In this document: positions 40,591 through 43,715 of the stretch, in pieces
How positions within the stretch are numbered: position 1 is the stretch's first letter
How the letters are laid out: each line of letters starts with the position of its first letter
Origin: an uncultured Clostridium sp.
GTDB lineage: Bacteria > Bacillota > Clostridia > TANB77 > CAG-508
Length of the DNA: 43,715 bases
Reading direction: 5' to 3'
Assembly (NCBI GenBank): GCA_948468045.1
Contig: CAOKGO010000014.1
Coordinates: forward strand, 1 to 43,715
Position numbers and translations under genes: made by a program
Notes under the pieces: model-generated
Told to the model about the DNA's origin: nothing
The model's input: only the letters and a program-made list of their open reading frames with translations
Databases searched by the model: none

Positions 40591-41496
40591 TTATATTATA
40601 GCTTTCACAAAATCACTAGAATTAAATATTTCCATATCGTCAATTTGTTCTCCAATTCCTATAAATTTAACTGGAATTTTATTTTCCTCTACTATTCCAA
40701 TTACTACTCCTCCTTTTGCTGTGCCATCTAGTTTTGTTAGTACTAGACCAGTTATGTCTGATTCTTCTTTAAAAGCTTTTACTTGATATATAGCATTTTG
40801 ACCTGTTGTTCCATCTATTACTAATAAAACTTCTTTGTCTGATTCTTGCATTTCTTTATTAATTACTTTTTGAATTTTGTTTAATTCATCCATTAAATAT
40901 TTTTTATTATGTAGTCTTCCTGCTGTATCTACAATTAAAATATCTGCTTCTTTTTCTTTTGTAATTTTTATTGCATCATAAACAACAGATGCTGGATCTA
41001 CTCCCTCTTCCCTTTTTACAATGTCTGCTCCTGCTCTTTTAGCCCATATTTCCAATTGTTCCACTGCTGCTGCACGGAAAGTATCTGCTGCTGCTACTAC
41101 TACTTTTTTACCGTCTTTTATAAGTCTATTGGCTATTTTTCCAATTGATGTAGTTTTTCCTACTCCATTTACTCCAACTACTAGAATTACAGATGGCTTT
41201 GTGTTTAGATTTAATTTTATATCTGTTACATCTAGTATTTTTTGCATTTCTTCTCTTAGTACTTGCTTTACATCTTCCTCTTCTTGAATTTTTTCTTTTT
41301 TTATTCTTTCTCTTAAATTATTTATAATTTTAACTGATGTGTCTATTCCAATGTCAGACATTATTAGCATTTCTTCTAATTCGCTTAAAAAGTCTTCATC
41401 AACTTTTTTAAAACTTTTGAATACATTGTTTATTTTTTCGTCAAATGAACTTTTTGTTTTGTTCATTCCTTGTTTTAATTTTTCAAAAAATCCCAT
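40591..41496 (-). CDS. ftsY: Signal recognition particle receptor FtsY
   Basis: 301 residues from ATG 41496 (MGFFEKLKQGMNKTKSSF). N domain helices are followed by the G domain: P-loop GVNGVGKTTSIGKIA, DTFRAAAVEQLE, the DTAGRLHN box and TKLDGTAKGG, then GIGEQIDDMEIF at the end. It has only a short N-terminal segment instead of the long acidic A domain of enterobacteria, as in many Firmicutes. It receives SRP-ribosome complexes at the membrane through GTP-dependent pairing with Ffh. First gene of the unit with UPF0182. The R of DTFRAA is CGT; no in-frame CGG. Confidence 0.95.
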   Translation of the reverse strand: MGFFEKLKQGMNKTKSSFDEKINNVFKSFKKVDEDFLSELEEMLIMSDIGIDTSVKIINNLRERIKKEKIQEEEDVKQVLREEMQKILDVTDIKLNLNTKPSVILVVGVNGVGKTTSIGKIANRLIKDGKKVVVAAADTFRAAAVEQLEIWAKRAGADIVKREEGVDPASVVYDAIKITKEKEADILIVDTAGRLHNKKYLMDELNKIQKVINKEMQESDKEVLLVIDGTTGQNAIYQVKAFKEESDITGLVLTKLDGTAKGGVVIGIVEENKIPVKFIGIGEQIDDMEIFNSSDFVKAII

Positions 41497-41592
41497 AGTT
41501 ATTCTTCCTTTCATTTTTTAGCAAGCTTATTGTAACATAGATTTGCTTTTTTTTCCATAGCCTTATGAGATTTTTTGTATATATGATAATTA

Positions 41593-41760
41593 TTATTTGA
41601 ATCTCTGTTTTAGACTTAAAAACTGAAATACGTTCGTATATAATATTATTAAGGATTTCCATGTAGTTGTAAGGAAAAAGAAATGAAACATATTAACTTT
41701 GTTTAATAATTTTGGTATCTTTTTTGATTGTAATATATTATTTATATCATTTTCTTGCAT
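41593..41760 (-). CDS. Small ORF with a good ribosome site (hypothetical)
   Basis: 55 codons, ATG at 41760, six bases after GGGAG. It begins MQENDINNILQSKKIPKLL and ends in a hydrophobic/basic stretch (WKSLIILYTNVFQFLSLKQ). No family recognised. It could be real, a remnant, or chance in AT-rich DNA. It is the only candidate in the 545-base gap between ftsY and the gene at 42042. Confidence 0.3.
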   Translation of the reverse strand: MQENDINNILQSKKIPKLLNKVNMFHFFFLTTTWKSLIILYTNVFQFLSLKQRFK

Positions 41761-42041
41761 TTAAAACTCCCTTTATACATTTATATAAATCTATCTTTTG
41801 CTTTTTACAACTTTTTATCTATAAAGTAACACCTTAATGTTTTTTTCTGTTGTATTATTTCTACATCTGCATATTTCTTTGGTCTTTCTCTTTTATTTGT
41901 CATTTATCATCTACTTTTACCATATTATTAAATTTTTTTATTTAATTTACACATTTCGACACATTTTTCATTTTATTTCTGTTATATTCTATTTTGTTGT
42001 ATTTTTTACAATAATAACTAAAGAAGAAAGAGGTGTTATTT
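41761..42041. other. Rest of the gap before the 42042 gene
   Basis: AT-rich, no further gene. It must hold the promoter of the plus-strand gene at 42042, but no clear -35/-10 pair stands out among many T-rich runs. Confidence 0.35.
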
Positions 42042-42281
42042 ATGGCAGATAATATTATTGATTTCAATACAATAAGAAATGGAAAAATGTTAAATGGTTT
42101 AAATGTAACTGAAATTGGCAATATCAATATTACTGTATATGAAGAAGAAAAAAGTAAGTATGCTATTTATTATATATTGCCTGATAGGAAAGAATTAATT
42201 CCTATTGTTGATTTACTAGATGATACTCTTACCAATAATTGCTTTAAGTTGTCTCAAGAACTAAAAGTTAAAAAGCTTTAG
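42042..42281 (+). CDS. Small hypothetical protein
   Basis: 79 residues from ATG 42042, with GAGGTG upstream. Short beta strands (VTEIGNINITVYEEEKSKYA, IYYILPDRKELIPIVDLL) suggest a compact beta-rich fold somewhat like DUF1292 proteins; this is a loose resemblance. A perfect terminator follows at 42314, so the gene is a stand-alone unit. Confidence 0.55.
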   Translation: MADNIIDFNTIRNGKMLNGLNVTEIGNINITVYEEEKSKYAIYYILPDRKELIPIVDLLDDTLTNNCFKLSQELKVKKL

Positions 42282-42313
42282 TAGAAAAAAATAATTTGCA
42301 AACATTATTAGTA

Positions 42314-42351
42314 GTAATAGCAGAGTTAAACAACTCTGCTATTACCTTTTT
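42314..42351 (+). terminator. Intrinsic terminator
   Basis: Perfect 14-bp stem GTAATAGCAGAGTT / AACTCTGCTATTAC, loop AAAC, then CTTTTT. Confidence 0.9.
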
Positions 42352-42359
42352 AATTGTAT

Positions 42360-42490
42360 AGGAAAATCTTTGATTTTCCTATAACATCAATATATTCTAC
42401 ACAAATTTGCTAAAGCAATTTTGTCAGACAGACAATTAAACGTGGGCTGAACACTAATATCAAAAGTTAGAGAATATTAATCAGTTCACT
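42360..42490. repeat. Two-hairpin dispersed repeat, copy C
   Basis: GATTTTCCTATAACATCAAT, then ATTCTACACAAATTTGCTAA, AGCAATTTTGTCAG matches copies A and B. The second stem has other sequence (TGAAC/GTTCA with CTAATAT/ATATTAAT) but the same place and size. An extra AGGAAAA/TTTTCCT hairpin leads it. Confidence 0.6.
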
Positions 42491-42781
42491 ATTGGTTCAT
42501 GGAGCGATTTAGGAGGTTATTTGCGAAAAATATGCCTATTTTTTATAGTGTTCCTCCCACAATTTGCTCAAAAAAATATTTGACTAATCAACTGTTGTAA
42601 TTAGTATAGCAAAAAATGAAAAAATATAAAGCATTTTATTAGTAATTTATTTTGTACAATTCTATAAATTATGATATTTTTAGATAAATTCTTGGTAGAA
42701 TATTTATAATTAGATATTTTTATAGTATAATATTTTTAATAAAATTAGTTTTATTACATTAAAGTAAGGAAAGTAAGAAGT
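42491..42781. other. Gene-free region before the Abi-like gene
   Basis: Contains GGAGG and CCTCC 40 bases apart (42511-42557), which may pair, a tiny 20-codon hydrophobic frame that is not supported, and a TATAAT at 42726-42731 with a weak TTTATA 17 bases upstream as the probable promoter of the next gene. Confidence 0.4.
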
Positions 42782-43613
42782 ATGTTATCATTAAAACCAA
42801 GAGTTAGAGGTGGATTTTCTGATAGAACTAAAAAAGAGCCTATCAATACAATAATTCAAAAAGATAATTTAGATGAACGAACAAGGAATAAGATAATTAA
42901 TATAATTGATGTAATTATTGATAATTGTGATAAAGGATATAAAATTGGTGAATTTTATAATTATATCTATAAAACGGTTTTTTTGTGTTACTGAAGATGA
43001 AATACCTTACAATAAAAAACAACCTATAATTGATGGTATAAAAAACAGTTGGGAATATTATGATATTTTATCTCTTATTGAAGAAATTGTTATATGGTAT
43101 AATAAAGCTTTTTATCAAGATTTGACAGGAATATTTAATGAATTATTTGAAATAGAATGTGTAGGCTATAGATTTATTAATAGACAAATAACTGATATAA
43201 TTAATGATGAAGAAATAAAGGAAATACAAGAAGCATTAAATACTAAATATTCTGCTTGTAGCGAAAGCATAAATAAAGCATTAAACTTGCTTTATAATAG
43301 GGAGAGTCCTGATTATTCAAATTCCGTTAAAGAATCTATTTCTGCAATTGAAGCTATATGCAATATTATATTAGGTACAAAAAATGCTACCTTAGGTGAA
43401 GCATTAAAAAACTTAGAAAAAAATGGATTTGAAATACATAGTGCAATGAAAAATGCTTTTATTTCTTTATATGGTTATACTTCTGATAAAAGTGGCATTA
43501 GGCACAATAATGGTGTTGATGAAAATACTACATTTGAAGAAGCAAAATATATGCTAGTATCTTGTTCTGCTTTTTTAAACTATCTAATTCAGATTTATGA
43601 AAAAAATAATTAG
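42782..43613 (+). CDS. AbiJ-type abortive-infection protein, with a T-run frameshift
   Basis: About 277 residues when joined. The N-terminal part (LSLKPRVRGGFSDRTKKEPI, RNKIINIIDVIID) matches the AbiJ N-terminal domain 4; the C-terminal part (SVKESISAIEAICNIILG, ATLGEALKNLEKNG, GYTSDKSGIRHNN) is the HEPN-like domain usually fused to it. The break is at 42978-42984, a run of seven T; six would give the joined YKTVFCVTEDEIPYN. CGG is present nearby, but out of phase (ACG-GTT). Such proteins act in phage defence by RNA cleavage. The gene could be inactive, slippage-dependent or mis-sequenced. CGA and AGG are used for Arg here. Confidence 0.7.
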
Positions 43614-43715
43614 AGTATTGTATGTAGCTAATTTTCACTAGCAGTTTTCATCGAAAAATACGAGACTATCGTAAAAGTTGTGTAAATCGGATTTCCTTCC
43701 GATTGATAACTTAAA
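43614..43715. other. Right edge of the window, hairpin after the Abi-like gene
   Basis: AATCGGA / TCCGATT stem at about 43686-43703 and an earlier weak stem; no gene. Possible terminator. Confidence 0.4.

Noticed and set aside
42508..42600. Small hydrophobic peptide (type I toxin-like) after repeat copy C
   Set aside because: About 20 codons from a TTG only four bases from AGGAGG, and the AGGAGG can pair with CCTCC downstream. Too weak to call a gene.

Overview
The window is very AT-rich DNA from a low-GC Gram-positive bacterium. The gene set (dnaE with an N-terminal PHP domain, CarD, FtsY, UPF0182, DUF5665, rubredoxin-first rubrerythrin, TnpX/TndX-type serine recombinases) and the strong AGGAGG ribosome sites point to a clostridia-like Firmicute, probably a gut lineage; that placement is inference. 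TGA is a normal stop here (rubrerythrin, tyrS, the first VWA gene), so this is not a mycoplasma-type code.

The main observation is a decoding rule. In ten places (eight genes, including the essential dnaE and tyrS) an in-frame CGG sits exactly where the reading frame has to move by +1. Skipping the C and reading the following GGN as glycine restores the family sequence, usually at a conserved glycine. The rule repairs dnaE (twice), tyrS, mgtA, two large serine recombinases (three sites) and an alpha/beta hydrolase. It also adds a 78-residue C-terminus to the UPF0182 protein and reveals a DUF5665 gene in a stretch that otherwise looks empty. About 25 other CGG strings in intact genes all lie out of phase. 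The only clearly unshifted in-frame CGG codons are in two cargo genes of the mobile island. CGG therefore looks unassigned and resolved by efficient +1 frameshifting, or by four-base CGGN decoding as Gly.

Layout. 1-2386 (minus): 2-hydroxyacid dehydrogenase, GNAT acetyltransferase, a decayed SDR and the start of a small hydrolase, probably one operon. 2450-17900: a composite mobile island with three relaxases, one MobC-like protein, two TnpV proteins, three large serine recombinases, two paralogous small genes of unknown function, a lipoprotein/membrane-protein pair, hairpin-rich probable transfer or replication sequences, and terminators just ahead of the recombinase genes. It stops next to tRNA-Leu(UAA) at 18009. 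18531-31181: carD, dut, a NUDIX hydrolase, mgtA, dnaE, an alpha/beta hydrolase, an MFS transporter, a hotdog thioesterase and a rubrerythrin. Several families of GGGAC-containing palindromic repeats lie among these, one of them inside dnaE. 31242-37296: three paralogous membrane-anchored VWA proteins, split by a zinc-ribbon gene and tyrS on the other strand. 37355-41496 (minus): ftsY, UPF0182, DUF5665. 41500-43715: small hypotheticals, a terminator, a third copy of a structured repeat, and an AbiJ-like abortive-infection gene with a T-run frameshift.

Dispersed elements include a three-copy two-hairpin repeat, one copy of which is interrupted by a 161-bp MITE with an 8-bp target duplication.
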